DNA of 64,000 nucleotides. Source: Apostichopus japonicus. Taxonomy: Eukaryota > Echinodermata > Holothuroidea > Aspidochirotida > Stichopodidae. Position 1 is the stretch's first letter, and each line of letters opens with the position of its first letter. Positions 10,950 through 23,399 of this stretch are shown here, in pieces. Where the stretch lies: contig NC_092567.1 of the NCBI RefSeq assembly GCF_037975245.1, positions 6,632,714-6,696,713 on the forward strand, written 5' to 3'. Under the pieces are notes generated by a model. That model saw only the letters and a list, made by a program, of their open reading frames with translations. It did not search any database and had not been told where the DNA came from. Position numbers and translations under genes: made by a program.

Positions 10950-12974
10950 TCATAGTGCATCTATAAGAGCATCTAAAAGAGCTTCGTGTGAACCTTGAGA
11001 GTCAGCTGATTCTTCGTTAGAACGAAACCTTGAGTTAACAAGTAAATCTTTGAGATTTTGGGCCCTTTTGTAGGCAAGAATCGGTTCTTTTGGAAACAGT
11101 TTGGATAGTTCCGCGTGTTGCGAAATTAAGTGCCAATGTTTCAAAAGTGCTTTTTTCAAATGCGTGGTTTTGATGTGGGGTGTATAGGTGAGCTTGAACA
11201 CCAGTGGTGGTTCCTTTTGTTTAGGATTGGTAGTGAGGTATTGCCTACGGTTTTCAAATTTTATGCCTTTAGTGGCTGTGGCAATTTCCTCTTTCTTATA
11301 GTTACGGAGCAACAGTTTCTCTGTGAACGCATTCTTTTTCTCTAAGAAATCAGTCTCGTTGTTACAGAGACGTGCGTATCGTAATATTTCCCCTTTAATG
11401 AAGCCTTTAAAAGTGGCAAGTGGGTGTGCAGAGTTTCTGTCGAGGTATTGGAAGGTTTCCGTGGGTTTGGTGTGGACTTTAGTGTCTAATAACCCATTGG
11501 TTTCGAACCTTGTACCTTTGAAGATTTTCAAATCTAGGTATGTTACCTCGGTGTTTGATATTTCTACCGTAAACTTTAAGAAGCGGTGAATTTCATTCAA
11601 CCTTTTTACTAGGTGTTCAAGCTCCTGATGTGTACCGTCGTAGAGCAATAGAATGTCATCTCTATAGCGGAGCCATTTTAAGATTTTATTATCTGTCGGT
11701 AAAATCTGGTTTTCAAGTCTATGCATGACAATATCGCAGATTTCCGGAGAGGCTTGGCTACCCATGGCGCAACCGATCTTTTGTAGATAGAATTGGTTAT
11801 TGAACTCAAAACAGTTTCTTGTTAAGATGAGTTCAATTAGTTTGCGCATGGATATGGAAGATATTTTATGTATTCCATATTCGCTTTGTTCCGTCTTTTC
11901 ATAGACTTCTTGACATATATCTAATGCCTCCTCTTGGGGAGTATTGGTATACATGGCGACGACATCGAGTGTAGCGAGTACTACCGTTTTTGGTAACGGG
12001 GTGGCTTCCAAAATTTGCAGAATGTGATTTGTGTCTTTCACATAAGTGCTTTGTTTTATTACAATAGGAAGCAAGAAATAGTCCACAAATTCCGATATTT
12101 TTTCGGTCGGTGATCCGTTTCCACTTATTATCGGTCTGCCGGCAAATTTTGAGTTAGCCGGGGGTGCTTTATGAATTTTTGGTAGCACATATATGACCGG
12201 TGTGCGGATCTTGTGGCTATATGGTGACAAGTACTCGAAGGTGCTTTTATCGATCTCTTTTGCAGAGAACATACCAATTAGTGTTTCCTGGACTAAACTT
12301 TTAGTTTGAAACGTCATATCACTTTTTAACTTTTCGTAGTGGTGACTAGCTAATTGCCTTTCAATTTCGGCTTGATAGTCTGAGTGATTCAATATAGCAA
12401 TGCCTCTACCTTTATCGAAGGGTTTGACAATAATAGAGCGGTCGTTTTTAATTGCATTTAGTGCAAAACGTTCCGCCTTATGTGAGTTGCTATTGGCGTT
12501 TCGGATAGTAACACTTGCCAATTCGGTTTGTGTTGCTTCCAAATAGTCCTCTAGGTTTTTACTAAAAGTCATGTTAGGTGACCATGTAGAAGGTAGACGG
12601 AATTTTGTAATCCCTTTTTGCATTTTATTCTGCATGATGAAGCGGATTCTCATTTTTCTTTTTAAGTCTTTTAGTGACTTGAGAAGATCACTTCGTTTAG
12701 GTTTTACTGGAGTTGCTATGAACTTCAGACCTTTTCCCAACGCAATAAACTCTATATTGGACATTTTTCTGTCTGATAGGTTCTTAACGAACTTTTTTAG
12801 TGTTTCTGCTTCTTTTCGAAGATTTTGGGCTTTTGAGTGACTACGTATAGTCTGTAGCTCCCTGTTGTTGGTGCGGAATTTTTCGGAGCTTTTATTAGCT
12901 TTCACTGAACGGACAAATTTGCGTCTTTTAGATGACGCTGGGAGAGGTTGACAGAGAGAAAGTACATTTTGCAT
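10950..12974 (-). CDS. Penelope-like element reverse transcriptase, apparently without GIY-YIG endonuclease
   Basis: Uninterrupted 674-codon ORF. The RT landmarks of Penelope-like elements are present in order: YVLPKIHK (about 262-269), RPIISG (280-285), LDVVAMYTNTP with the first catalytic Asp (336-346), IGCAMGSQASP (400-410), and RYRDDILLL with the catalytic Asp pair (436-444). A C-terminal block reads HPLATFKGFIKGEILRYARL (517-536). Near the end is LAYKRAQNLKDLLVNSRF (633-650), which in canonical elements precedes the Cys-rich region and the GIY-YIG nuclease. Here the ORF stops 24 residues later after a short LLDALIDAL tail, and only about 90 bp separate the stop from the hammerhead-like motif, so no nuclease is encoded. 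The N-terminal 120 residues are Lys/Arg-rich. ATG at 12974 is the first after an in-frame stop. Confidence 0.9.
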   Translation of the reverse strand: MQNVLSLCQPLPASSKRRKFVRSVKANKSSEKFRTNNRELQTIRSHSKAQNLRKEAETLKKFVKNLSDRKMSNIEFIALGKGLKFIATPVKPKRSDLLKSLKDLKRKMRIRFIMQNKMQKGITKFRLPSTWSPNMTFSKNLEDYLEATQTELASVTIRNANSNSHKAERFALNAIKNDRSIIVKPFDKGRGIAILNHSDYQAEIERQLASHHYEKLKSDMTFQTKSLVQETLIGMFSAKEIDKSTFEYLSPYSHKIRTPVIYVLPKIHKAPPANSKFAGRPIISGNGSPTEKISEFVDYFLLPIVIKQSTYVKDTNHILQILEATPLPKTVVLATLDVVAMYTNTPQEEALDICQEVYEKTEQSEYGIHKISSISMRKLIELILTRNCFEFNNQFYLQKIGCAMGSQASPEICDIVMHRLENQILPTDNKILKWLRYRDDILLLYDGTHQELEHLVKRLNEIHRFLKFTVEISNTEVTYLDLKIFKGTRFETNGLLDTKVHTKPTETFQYLDRNSAHPLATFKGFIKGEILRYARLCNNETDFLEKKNAFTEKLLLRNYKKEEIATATKGIKFENRRQYLTTNPKQKEPPLVFKLTYTPHIKTTHLKKALLKHWHLISQHAELSKLFPKEPILAYKRAQNLKDLLVNSRFRSNEESADSQGSHEALLDALIDAL

Positions 12975-13056
12975 GTTTGGAGGAGAGGAAGGTAGCTCTT
13001 TCTGGAAAATTTGTTGGCCCTAAAAAGAGCCGTTTTTTCAAGAGCAACTCCTACTT

Positions 13057-13425
13057 CTACCTTTTATAAGGTTGCTTTCTGTTCCTGGCCTTTGGACGGC
13101 GTGCCACTCTGGTTTCCTCTCTTTTCGCTGACTTCTGGAGGATGGTCTTCAAAAGCCTTTGTGCTTCAGGAGCTTCTAGTGTCGACTCTAAGTCTGTCTC
13201 AGCTCTAGATCTCTTCTCGAGAAATCTATCCCGTTGCCTTTTAGCTTGGCGAGATAACTCTTCTCTCCAGATTCTACGGAGGTTCCTGCCTGCTCGTTGG
13301 AGTACCTGATTCCAGGAATCAAGAAACTCCTCCGAGTGGTTCAGTTGCGCCGGGAGTCCAAAAAAAAAAATCCAAAGGGGAGGGGGACACCCCCTCCCCT
13401 TACACCCCTCCCCCAGGCCGGCCAT
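13057..13425 (-). CDS. Short basic ORF upstream of the Penelope-like RT
   Basis: Open frame of 122 codons ending 82 bp before the RT start, in a different frame. From about residue 28 on, it reads as a charged helical segment: NHSEEFLDSWNQVLQ, then REELSRQAKRQRDRFLEKRS, with an Arg/Lys-rich tail. The first 25 residues come from a G/C-run tract and are probably not native, so the true start is uncertain. The position and basic, coiled-coil-like character suggest a leader ORF or the detached N-terminus of the same retroelement. Frameshifting between the two is possible but not shown. Confidence 0.45.
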   Translation of the reverse strand: MAGLGEGCKGRGCPPPLWIFFFGLPAQLNHSEEFLDSWNQVLQRAGRNLRRIWREELSRQAKRQRDRFLEKRSRAETDLESTLEAPEAQRLLKTILQKSAKREETRVARRPKARNRKQPYKR

Positions 13426-13460
13426 CAGTCTTCAGCCCCCCCCCCCCCCCACTCAAAAGT
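13355..13460. repeat. Homopurine/homopyrimidine and C-run tract
   Basis: A run of A, then GGGGAGGGGG, then C-rich blocks and a C15-16 run at about 13436-13451 adjoin the left side of the Penelope-like element. Similar C-runs sit next to many element ends in this window. No element boundary could be fixed here. Confidence 0.6.
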
Positions 13461-14099
13461 ACCTTCCTACACCACTGATTATCTAGTAACCTCGTTCGGT
13501 CACATTTGTTATTCTCAAGATATATTTACCTAAAAAAAGTTCACGAGTTTTTTATAAGTTTGGAAACTGTTTGGAAGTTCTGTGAGTCTACTTGTAAACT
13601 ATCATCTTTGTTCGCTTTAGCCTTGCTTTGCCTAAATATATAATTGTGTACACGTTGACATTTTTTTTCTTCGGGAGACAAGTATAACGTTATTTGACAT
13701 ACTGTTTAGATGTAATTACAAAAGAAAACCGACGACGGGAATCCAGCAGAATGTTTTAATGATTCGAAGCGAGTAGTTTAGATATTGTGGTAGTGAATGT
13801 CCAATATTAAAGACATTATTGATTTATGTTACGATTGAAATTCGTCAACGTCAGCTGGATTGTAACAAAATTCGGTATTTCACATTCAGATACTCGTTAT
13901 ATGTTAAAATCCCTGGATATTCTCTCGTCCGTGGAGCAACGACATTTGAAAGAAAATTCCCATTTACCCAGTGTCTGATAACTTTTATCAAATGATATTC
14001 TTATACTTATATATATAACTTATATCAGTAAGGGTAAGTCTCTGTATCTTCATAAATCTCCTGTTTTCTAGGGCTGGACATATCAAGATAATAATAAAA
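13461..14099. other. Stretch without supported features
   Basis: AT-rich unique-looking sequence between the retroelement and the GGATC minisatellite. No exon or repeat is evident. Confidence 0.45.
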
Positions 14100-14104
14100 C
14101 CATC

Positions 14105-14645
14105 ACGTAAGATACAATGATCCCAAGCAGTACTCGCTTGCGATGGTGTATAAGAGGATCATGTATACTGGATCTTGCATAGTGGATCCAACATATTGGA
14201 TCCTGTATATTATATAATGTATAGTGGATCCTGTAAAGTATATCCAGTAAAGTGAATCGTGTAAAGTGGATCGTTTATAATGGATCGTATATAGCAGAAT
14301 GTGCATAGTGGATCCATGGATTGGGTATAGTGAGTAATACATATATGACCCTTTATAGCGTATCTTTAATCTTTCATCTGTCATCAGAGGGGATCGTGCA
14401 CAGTGCAAAGTAGATCTTACGTGGTGGATCCAGAATAATGATCACGTAAAGTGGTTTCAGCACAGTGGATCGTTAATATTGCAACCAGCATAGTGGACCA
14501 TATATAGTCCATCCTGTAAAGTGGATCCAGCATAGTGGATTGTTTATAATGGATCTTCATCGCGGACCAGGCATAGTAGATTTGTTATTGTGGATGCTGT
14601 ACAGTCGATCCTATAAATCATCTCGTGTATAGTGGAACAACGTAT
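14105..14645. repeat. Degenerate GTGGATC minisatellite
   Basis: About thirty loosely repeated units of 15-17 bp built on TAGTGGATCCTGTATA and variants, with GGATC/GGATCC as the most constant core. The array encodes nothing credible. A 101-codon minus-strand open frame across it is repeat-derived. Confidence 0.85.
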
Positions 14646-14649
14646 ACTT

Positions 14650-17130
14650 TGAAAACATCCGGCAAAAATATTGTGGTGTAATTTTATAGTGTATCTTCAT
14701 TTAACCGAAGGACTGTTATATCAAAGGTTGATGAAAACCTCAAATCTCTCAATATAACCTCTGCTGCTGGTTTTCGTCTCCATACATTGTCATTTACCTT
14801 CGACACAAATAACCCGCACAAAATGTATTAATCTCTTTTATCGATGTTGGTGCATTTAGGCACGAGCACGTTTTAATCTCGTAAAACGCGACATAATTCT
14901 AGTCCTTTTTGCAGATGATAATTGCCCAATTTTAAATGAAATAGAGTAAAAAAAGTTTAACCCAGTGTACTGATTAGATCCCTTAACCAATACTTAAGGC
15001 AAACTGAATTGAAGTCATTTTTCACCACCACACGCATATGGGATATTGTCAATGGAAATGCAGATTGACCAAACCCTGAAACATATTTTGGTTAGATATC
15101 CACCGACCCCAGCGTTGGGTAATATTAATTTTGCAGGGCATATAATATACACTTCACCTTTGCAATACAAATATAACTAGTATCATAACAAAGAACTTTT
15201 AATGTACACTTTTGTAAGATAAATGATATGATATCCATTAGTTGAATTTACAAACTAAATACAGTAATACATAATACAAATTGCATAATTTCGAAGTGGG
15301 ATAATAATAGTCAGAATATGTGTATTCCTGGCGCTCTGATCATGCAATGAAGGTGGTAATTTTTGGATAGGGTCTAGTAACAGCCAATCGTGATTTGACA
15401 CGGAATGACCTAATATGCTTTTTTGAGTACCATTTCGCACAGGAGCTCATTGTTAACTAACCTTAAAATAATGTTGTTCAACTGACTCTTCTGGACATGT
15501 ACTGAACTGAAAAAAATGGTTTACAAACTACATACCTGAAGGTTATACTTTTTACTTTGGAACAAATATCATTTTATTGACTTTCTGCCTTTCTTGAGAA
15601 GTATGAAAATTCTAATACACACTGTACATATATGTGTCTATTGATATTTATTGTAAAGTAATGTCTTTTAAGTGAATTAAACCAGAAGCAGACAGTACAT
15701 TGTAACTATTATTTGTTTATGTGACATTGGATTCTGCAGATTATTTAATTGAATGAACTTGAAGTACAATATCCAGACTCACACAAATATGGAACATCAC
15801 AACAGGAAATTGTTTTTTGATTTGTAACATCCCAAAGTTTGAGGGTTCTTTATTTAATAATAGGGCAAAATACCCTCCTGAAATGTTTGTACAAACAGGG
15901 TGGTACCATAACTCTTTTATTAAAACAAAAGTTATCAATTTTTTTTCAACATGACGCGTTTTGAGTTATAATCTGTAAAAGACTATTTTTTTTGTACATC
16001 AGAGCAAATTAACAAACCTCATAAATTAATATTAAGACAAGCTAGAAACCTGAAATTGGTTATTAGTAAGAACTTAATACTAACAATTATAGTGAAATAC
16101 CGTCACAGCTCTCAGATGGTTACGTTGGTAAAATAAATTGCAGCAAACCATTCCTCATGCTGAATGGCAGCATGAAGTAGTAACTTGATAACTGCAAAAC
16201 TTGCAAATATATTGCAGGAAAGCATTGTAATCATTGTAATCGTATTTTGTATTTTTTTAACTGGGCATAATAACCTCTGAAAGGATCAAGTATCCTGAAG
16301 CAATAGTGTAAGAGCAATTCATCACCGGAAATAACACATTTTTTTAGCGAAAAATGCAAACAACTTTCATCTCAAAATATGTTTATTCACTCTGCATTGA
16401 GAGTTGCTAGTAAAAAATACATTCTTACCACAGTATTTTTGTCGTTGAAACTATTTCGCTGTCCTTTTGACCATGTGTTTCAGACTATAATATCTTTGGT
16501 GCTACGTTCAAACATCGTCACAATAAGTCATTGACGCTTGATTATTTTATTCGACATTGCGTAGAAAGTTTATTACATACTGTAATTGGTAATGGGTCAG
16601 ATCCAGCCGGCCGGGGTTGGGCCGACTTGTCTATAGTGGTTGAGGATAAGGAAAATTTCGTTCAACTTTGAATACAACTTACAAATAATATTGTATTGGG
16701 TAGCAGTTAATGGTAACTTATGAAGGGTTCATAAATGTTGTGAGCAAGTACTAGGCCTTTTAGGGGCGTGTTCTTGTGTCGTCGAGATTTGTAAGAAAAT
16801 ATTTTCTACAAAATTTAAGGGGCTTAAGAAAATCAGTTGAAAGTGCAATATTTTTACTTTTTAATTTTCTCTCTATGTATTGTTTTACATAACATTGATT
16901 TCAAACACCACAGCGTGTTCATAGACTATAACATTATCACAGACGCTATGGAAGAGAGCTTTATACCATACATTAGTATGCATTGCGTGATGTCAAGGTC
17001 ATCATATATGGTACTGTATCTAGTCTACGGCACAATTACCCGCTTCGAAACTTTACCATCACTTGTTTTTGTAGTTCAGTTATAGGTTTCATCATTTGGT
17101 TTTTCTTTTGTGCATATTATGGACCTAGGT
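14650..17130. other. Intergenic stretch without supported features
   Basis: AT-rich sequence. Short open frames only, no recognisable domain, tRNA or element ends. Confidence 0.5.
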
Positions 17131-17132
17131 AT

Positions 17133-17246
17133 ATCAATCACTATGGGCTTGCGCACAAGCCAATGTAATGTAATGTATTGGGTCATTCTAGATCAATCAC
17201 TATGGGCTTGCGCACAAGCCAATGTAATGTATTGGGTCATTCTAGT
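17133..17246. repeat. Two-copy tandem repeat with palindromic core
   Basis: A unit of about 54-58 bp occurs twice in tandem and is almost identical between copies. It contains GGGCTTGCGCACAAGCC, a perfect inverted repeat able to form a hairpin, followed by AATGTAATG and TTGGGTCATTCTAG. The first copy has one extra TAATG step. Confidence 0.85.
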
Positions 17247-17449
17247 AAAGTATTGTGTGTTCCTATACAGGTATATTAAATTGAATGTTTCATGCAAGAC
17301 TGCAAGTTCTTTTTTGGTTTTTGAGCGATCGCAAACAGTTTTAAGACGTAACTCTGTAAAACGAACTGACTTGCACTTTAATACAAAGTGTTCTTGAACC
17401 TTGAACTGAACAATTAACAGCAACTGCAACACAATGCAGCACTTGACGG

Positions 17450-17590
17450 TTAACAAAATGATGTCATTATTTAGATTCACTATTTTCCCCATATTAAAAA
17501 ACAGATTCAATGTGCAGGAGCTGTACTCAGACGACCCATTCGTCATACAGATATACAGAAAGCCCATGTCTGTTTTAAATGACATCCGCT
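17450..17590 (+). repeat. Diverged copy of the segment at 19585-19736
   Basis: This segment aligns by eye with 19585-19736: a TATTTAGATTC start, then AAACAGATTC, then CAGGAGCTGTACTCA against CAGGGGCTGTACTCA. The reading frames are not conserved between the two. It may be a decayed duplicate of a putative NLR exon or an older repeat. Confidence 0.4.
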
Positions 17591-18344
17591 TAGGAAAATC
17601 GTACGTTGTACATTATGCGTTCATGTGGTATCGGGCATGTTGCTGTAATACATAAGTTTTACTACTTTCACCGTTATGATGATGTAAGTCATCTTGATAC
17701 ACGTTTTCGCATATGTCAGTCGCAAGTGTACTGACCATGGAATTTCAACTTCTTTTTACGACACACAATCAAAGGAATGTTATGATGTGGTTGAGTTCAT
17801 TGCTTTACACAAGGCTATTTACAGGAATTTTCCTATTCATTTGACAGGAGGACAAATCTACATATGGACTCGTAACAACACAATATATGATTATATGAAG
17901 ACATGAAGGGCAAATCGTAAGTAAATTTTAGTTGATTTACTTTTCTCTTTAGGTTCAACGAAATGGTTATTAAAGATAGGATTAACCCTTGTTACCTTCT
18001 TTAACTATCTTGTAAGAGATATTCCGGTTGATGGATATTACTGTTTGGAATATTAAATTATTTGCGCTTAAGTAATTTTAATGATTGTAGCACGTAGCAT
18101 AGAGTTAGGCATCATAGGGGTATTGGTCTGAATTTTGTCTTGGTGTCTCTTTGTCATGTACTAATCATTGCACCTCCTAAGAATAAAATATTCTTTCCCA
18201 ACACATTTTCATTAACAACACATTGAACAAAACCATATGCAACATCAAAACAATGCAGTATATATCTTGACCCTTAACGGTACGTTCATTCATACCTAGT
18301 AAAGATTCCTAAATCCTATTGGTCCATTCAGGTCAGCTGACCGT

Positions 18345-18373
18345 GGTTAATCCTGTGAGTAACGCACGGTAAA
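18345..18373 (+). repeat. Solo terminal segment of the fold-back MITE
   Basis: TTAATCCTGTGAGTAACGCA here matches the right inverted repeat of the MITE at 19409-19574, followed by a different sequence. It suggests a fragmentary relative about 1 kb upstream. Confidence 0.55.
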
Positions 18374-18461
18374 ATTACCGGCGGATGAATACAATTGATA
18401 CCATGTTACCATGTTTTGTCGTCTGCTTTGATGAGCTATCGAAATACATCAAAAACACAAA

Positions 18462-18614
18462 ATGGCTAATATAACGTTTGATTTGAACTTCGATTTGCGC
18501 ACTTTAGACGAGGTAGACACTCAGGAAAACAATGGAAGATTTGCAAACCTGATTGAGAAAGACTTAATTCACAGAAACGATCTTGTTCAAAAGTCTTGCA
18601 AGATGCCATCAGAG
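18462..18614 (+). CDS. Candidate first coding exon of the NACHT gene
   Basis: ATG in an AAAATGG context opens 51 codons that end exactly at GAG followed by GTAAAG, a plausible donor in phase 0. The next proposed exon (19631) begins in phase 0, so the model is frame-consistent. The peptide starts MANITFDLNFDLRTLDEV and contains RFANLIEKDLIHRNDLVQKS, which loosely recalls the late helices of death-fold domains. That resemblance is weak. Without transcript support this is a guess from phase and position. Confidence 0.35.
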
Positions 18615-19408
18615 GTAAAGGACGCGAAAACATGGATCCGCACTCGAGTCTAGGCCAAAGTGTAGGCTGCACAGCTGTTGCCTCCAACAATGACATTAAC
18701 GTTACTGCTGCTGTTAGGGCTGAAACGTCTAACATGTCCAAACTGTTTTCCAAATGTTCTTTCCAAAGTCCTGTGAATGTTTACTTCCAAAATTCATAGT
18801 TATATCCGTATTAAAACACCAAACAGTTGTGGATGCTTTGAGTTTAAATATATCCAGTATCTGTCCGTAATTAAATGTTCGCAAGGCCGTTATGTTGCTC
18901 ATAGTGTTATAAATTTAAAGTTAAACGACCGCAGTGCCAAGCACTGTGTAGTGTGTACGTTCAAGTGAGTGTACGTGTTCAATACAAGGCCTACTATGTT
19001 ATCGTATGACTGTATTCCATACGTACATGTTTGTCCCTAGAATGGTTGCTATGGGAACCAGAAGCTGTAGGGTATTGATATGATGTAGCCAACTAGTAAT
19101 TGTTTGTAGTTCCTTGTTATTGAGACCTTTCAAAATAGTTTTATGGCCGCAATATTGCCAAACATTAGTTTAAATGTTATTATGGTTCATCTTTTATGAA
19201 TGACAGCCTTTCAAAGACGTTTCCTTTATAATTATTCACTATCGTTCAGTATTACTTTATAATTGCACATGTACATTATTGTTATGCTGGTTGTTAATCG
19301 TTAATTCGACTTACGGGGCATCACTTTAATAAATCTTCGGTTATATGTAACCAAAAATGTTTTGTTTTATGATTTTTCCCCCACACAAATGGTAGTGTAT
19401 GAATGAAC

Positions 19409-19574
19409 GGGGTTAATCAACGGTCTAGCGTGCGTTACTCACATGATTAATGCACTCCGGGTGTTAATGCTATCGTTGGATGCACTCGGGCTCCGCCCTC
19501 GTGCATCGCTTGCATTATCCCCCGATCGTGCATTAATCCTGTGAGTAACGCACGCTAGACCGTTGATTAACCCC
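19409..19574. mobile_element. Fold-back MITE with 46-bp inverted repeats
   Basis: The left 46 bp, beginning GGGGTTAATCAACGG, are the exact complement of the right end (ending CCGTTGATTAACCCC) with one mismatch (CACATGATT against CACAGGATT). The interior also folds: GATGCACTCGGGC faces GCCCTCGTGCATC. The whole 166 bp can form one long hairpin. No clear target duplication is seen (flanks ATGAAC and TTAATG). It lies in the proposed first intron of the NACHT gene. Confidence 0.88.
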
Positions 19575-19630
19575 TTAATGTTTTTATTTAGATTCCCTAT
19601 TTTGCTCATAATTTTTAAAAAGAAAAACAG

Positions 19631-19736
19631 ATTCTCGGGAACGATGGGCAGGGGCTGTACTCACACTACCCCGTTACGCTTCGTAGACTGTCTGAAGTAA
19701 ATCATGTGACAATGGAGCTGAATCCTGATCTTCAAG
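19631..19736 (+). CDS. Candidate second coding exon of the NACHT gene
   Basis: AAAAACAG precedes and CAAG followed by GTAGTT closes this 106-bp open stretch. It encodes 35 residues plus one base, starting ILGNDGQGLYSHYPVTLRRL, in phase 0 at entry and phase 1 at exit. Phase 1 is what the exon at 19972 requires. The acceptor has a purine-rich upstream tract, which is a weakness. No domain is recognised. Confidence 0.4.
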
Positions 19737-19971
19737 GTAGTTGTCTTTAACTTTGACTTTGCCATTTGCGTATCTTTATTTTATTTTTTCAAATGTAACC
19801 CCCTCCCCCTCTGTCGTCGTAATAACACATAGAACAGTAACAAAATTGTAATATCAATAACGAATAAACAATTGAGATGTACGTGTTCCCATGTGTGTCA
19901 CTAATTTATTGTTCGTCACATGTAGTCATACGTGGTAACATTTACGCATATTATTTCTGTTTTTTGTTTAG

Positions 19972-21467
19972 AGAAGAAAACATTTCTGATAGAAGGTCTC
20001 AAAAGTACATATAAACGCCAATATGATGCGATTCAACCCCTACCATATATAAAAGATAGACTTTATTGTGTGGACAAGGTCTTTGTAGAAGGCGGCGTTG
20101 AAGTTTGTCTGGCACCAGAGCTAACGCCAGGCACCAGAGGATCATGGGAGCGTTTGGAATCTTACAAAAGTATTTATACTGACATTCGGTTTAAATCCAA
20201 GAGACGCATTATACAAGGAGAGCCCGGGTATGGTAAGTCGACGTTAACCCTTCAGCTGGCGTACGATTGGTGCAATGACGTATCTGATTCCCCGATGAAC
20301 AATGTAGACATACTAATTCTTCTTCGGTTAAGACAACTTGGAAGTATAAAGTCTCTCTACAGGGCGATTAAGTCATTTCTTCTCTCGGAAGACCCCCGTG
20401 TTAGTAAACATGATATTGAAAAGATAATTCACAGTTGCTCGTCCGTCCACATTATTTTGGATGGATATGACGAGTATCCTGGCAGGGACAGCAATGATAA
20501 TGACGATGTACACAAGATCATCAAGATGGAACTGTTTGCAGACTTTGATGTCAGCTTAACGACAAGATATCTTCCAGAAAGTCTTAGAAAAGAAACTAAC
20601 AGGGCCAAACTAACAGGGTTCGATGACAAAGCTAGGAATGAGTACATTCGCAAGGCTGTAGTAAGTAACAACGATGAGGCAGTGGAAGAAATAAAACAAC
20701 GGCTCTATGAAAACTCCATCCTTGCTGATCTTTGCCAGGTGCCTCTCATATTCGTGATGTTTGCCCACATTGCTCATGATCAGAGAGACCTCATGAAGTT
20801 CAAGTCTGTCACAGAATTCTTCAAACACATGATTATATGTTTTTACGACCATCTGAAACAGAAATATGGCGACAATAGAAGCAACGAGTTCTATCTTCAT
20901 GAAATGGAACACCATGAGCTAGACAAAATAGCTTTCGAAGGATTAAACAAGGAAAACCAACAACTGTCATGGATTAAGACTGAATTTTGTCGAAGAGTCG
21001 GCCAAGAATTATATGACCAGTATATTTCAATTGGCATTTTGGTCGAAGAAGATGAAGTGAGCGATGATTCTTCTGGAGACAATGTGTTGTTTACAACGAT
21101 GGTCCGTTTTTATCATAAACTATTCTGTGAATGGTATGCAGCCCACCATCTTGCCACTCTTGTAAAGAACGCACACAATCTCTCCTATATTCTCAGGTTC
21201 TTAGATCCATTTGATCTTCAGTACCTGTTTAGATTCGCCTGTGGTCTGGACCCCAATGCTGGAAAGAAACTCATCAACCATTTGAAGAGATTACAAGGCG
21301 GGGATAAGTTTGCCATCCTCTGTATCCTGGAACAAACTGGTGACGTCAACAACATTATGGATTCGGTGAAAGAGCTCTGCTCGCGTACCGTTGAAATAAA
21401 CGAAGACTACAGCGCTCTTCTTCAAAGATCGACGATACAGTTGCTGGAGATTGCATCTAAAAATAAT
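19972..21467 (+). CDS. NACHT-domain (NLR-type) protein, central exon
   Basis: A strong acceptor (TTTCTGTTTTTTGTTTAG) opens this 1,496-bp exon, and AAT followed by GTAAGT closes it. The continuous frame runs on only to an intronic stop at 21474. The Walker A loop GEPGYGKST is at 20217-20243. Walker B, IILDGYDEYPG, is at 20451-20483, with the acidic pair typical of NACHT ATPases. A sensor-like SLTTRY follows, and the C-terminal FYHKLFCEWYAAHHLA matches the helical region after NACHT modules. NACHT proteins oligomerise on nucleotide binding to build innate-immune or death-signalling platforms, and such genes are expanded in echinoderms. No leucine-rich repeats are seen; they would need further downstream exons. 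The in-frame ATG at 19932 lies in the likely intron and is not favoured as start. Confidence 0.87.
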
Positions 21468-22834
<1,367 letters not shown>

Positions 22835-22958
22835 CATTTGCCTTTGTCGTTTACCTCCATTGCATTAACATAAAGTCTGTTCAAAGTATCTCTTTCGAGA
22901 TCCGGCTTTAGGAATCACAAATGATTTTCGAGTTGGATAGCATCAGTTTGATCTCTAG

Positions 22959-23207
22959 AGTAGGGCAAAATATGTCACAAAAAAACAGAACTAGTATTGT
23001 TCGATATAGGTGACAAACGCCTACAGTGGAATTGCGATCTTCCTTACCGGTTTCGAACCTCTGGACATACAATCAGCGTCCATAGCTTAGTGGTTAGGGT
23101 GTCCGCGTACAGAGCGGGAGGCCCGTGGTTCGAATCCCGGTGGAGGCTGAAAGTTTTTTCACTGTTCTTGATTTTCCAACTCATTACGATTTTCATTTAT
23201 ATATATA
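22959..23207 (+). mobile_element. tRNA-derived SINE, copy 2
   Basis: Second copy, offset exactly 373 bp from the first, with no obvious differences by eye, including the tRNA-like region at 23076-23148. Both copies are in the same orientation. The 124-bp spacer between them is not repeated after copy 2, so this is either a tandem duplication truncated after the second tail or two independent insertions. Confidence 0.75.
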
Positions 23208-23395
23208 TTGTCATCGAATGTATTGTCATCGAACCAAACTAATGTAGTAACAACCCGTACAGGGAGTGTAGTGTATGGTCATTGAACCATACTAATGTAC
23301 TGTAGTAGCAACCCTTACAGGGAGTGTAATGTATGATCGTCGAACCATATTAATGTAGTTTCAGTGTAGCCTCAAGCCATGTAAGGAGCTATCAC
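23208..23395. repeat. Three-unit tandem repeat, about 60 bp each
   Basis: Units built on TCATCGAACCAAACTAATGT followed by AACCCGTACAGGGAGTGTA recur at about 23210, 23270 and 23330, the last one degraded. ACAGGGAGTGTA is the best conserved word. Confidence 0.7.
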
Positions 23396-23399
23396 CGAT

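Noticed and set aside
13011-13080. Second hammerhead copy upstream of the Penelope-like RT, expected for a terminal repeat
   Set aside because: Some words look alike (CTTTTATAAGG, GAGCAACTCC), but CTGATGA and GAAA core boxes are not found in the right order.
17193-17585. 130-codon minus-strand open frame
   Set aside because: It crosses the two-copy tandem repeat and the region duplicated at 19585-19736. No domain or splice structure, so chance is likely.
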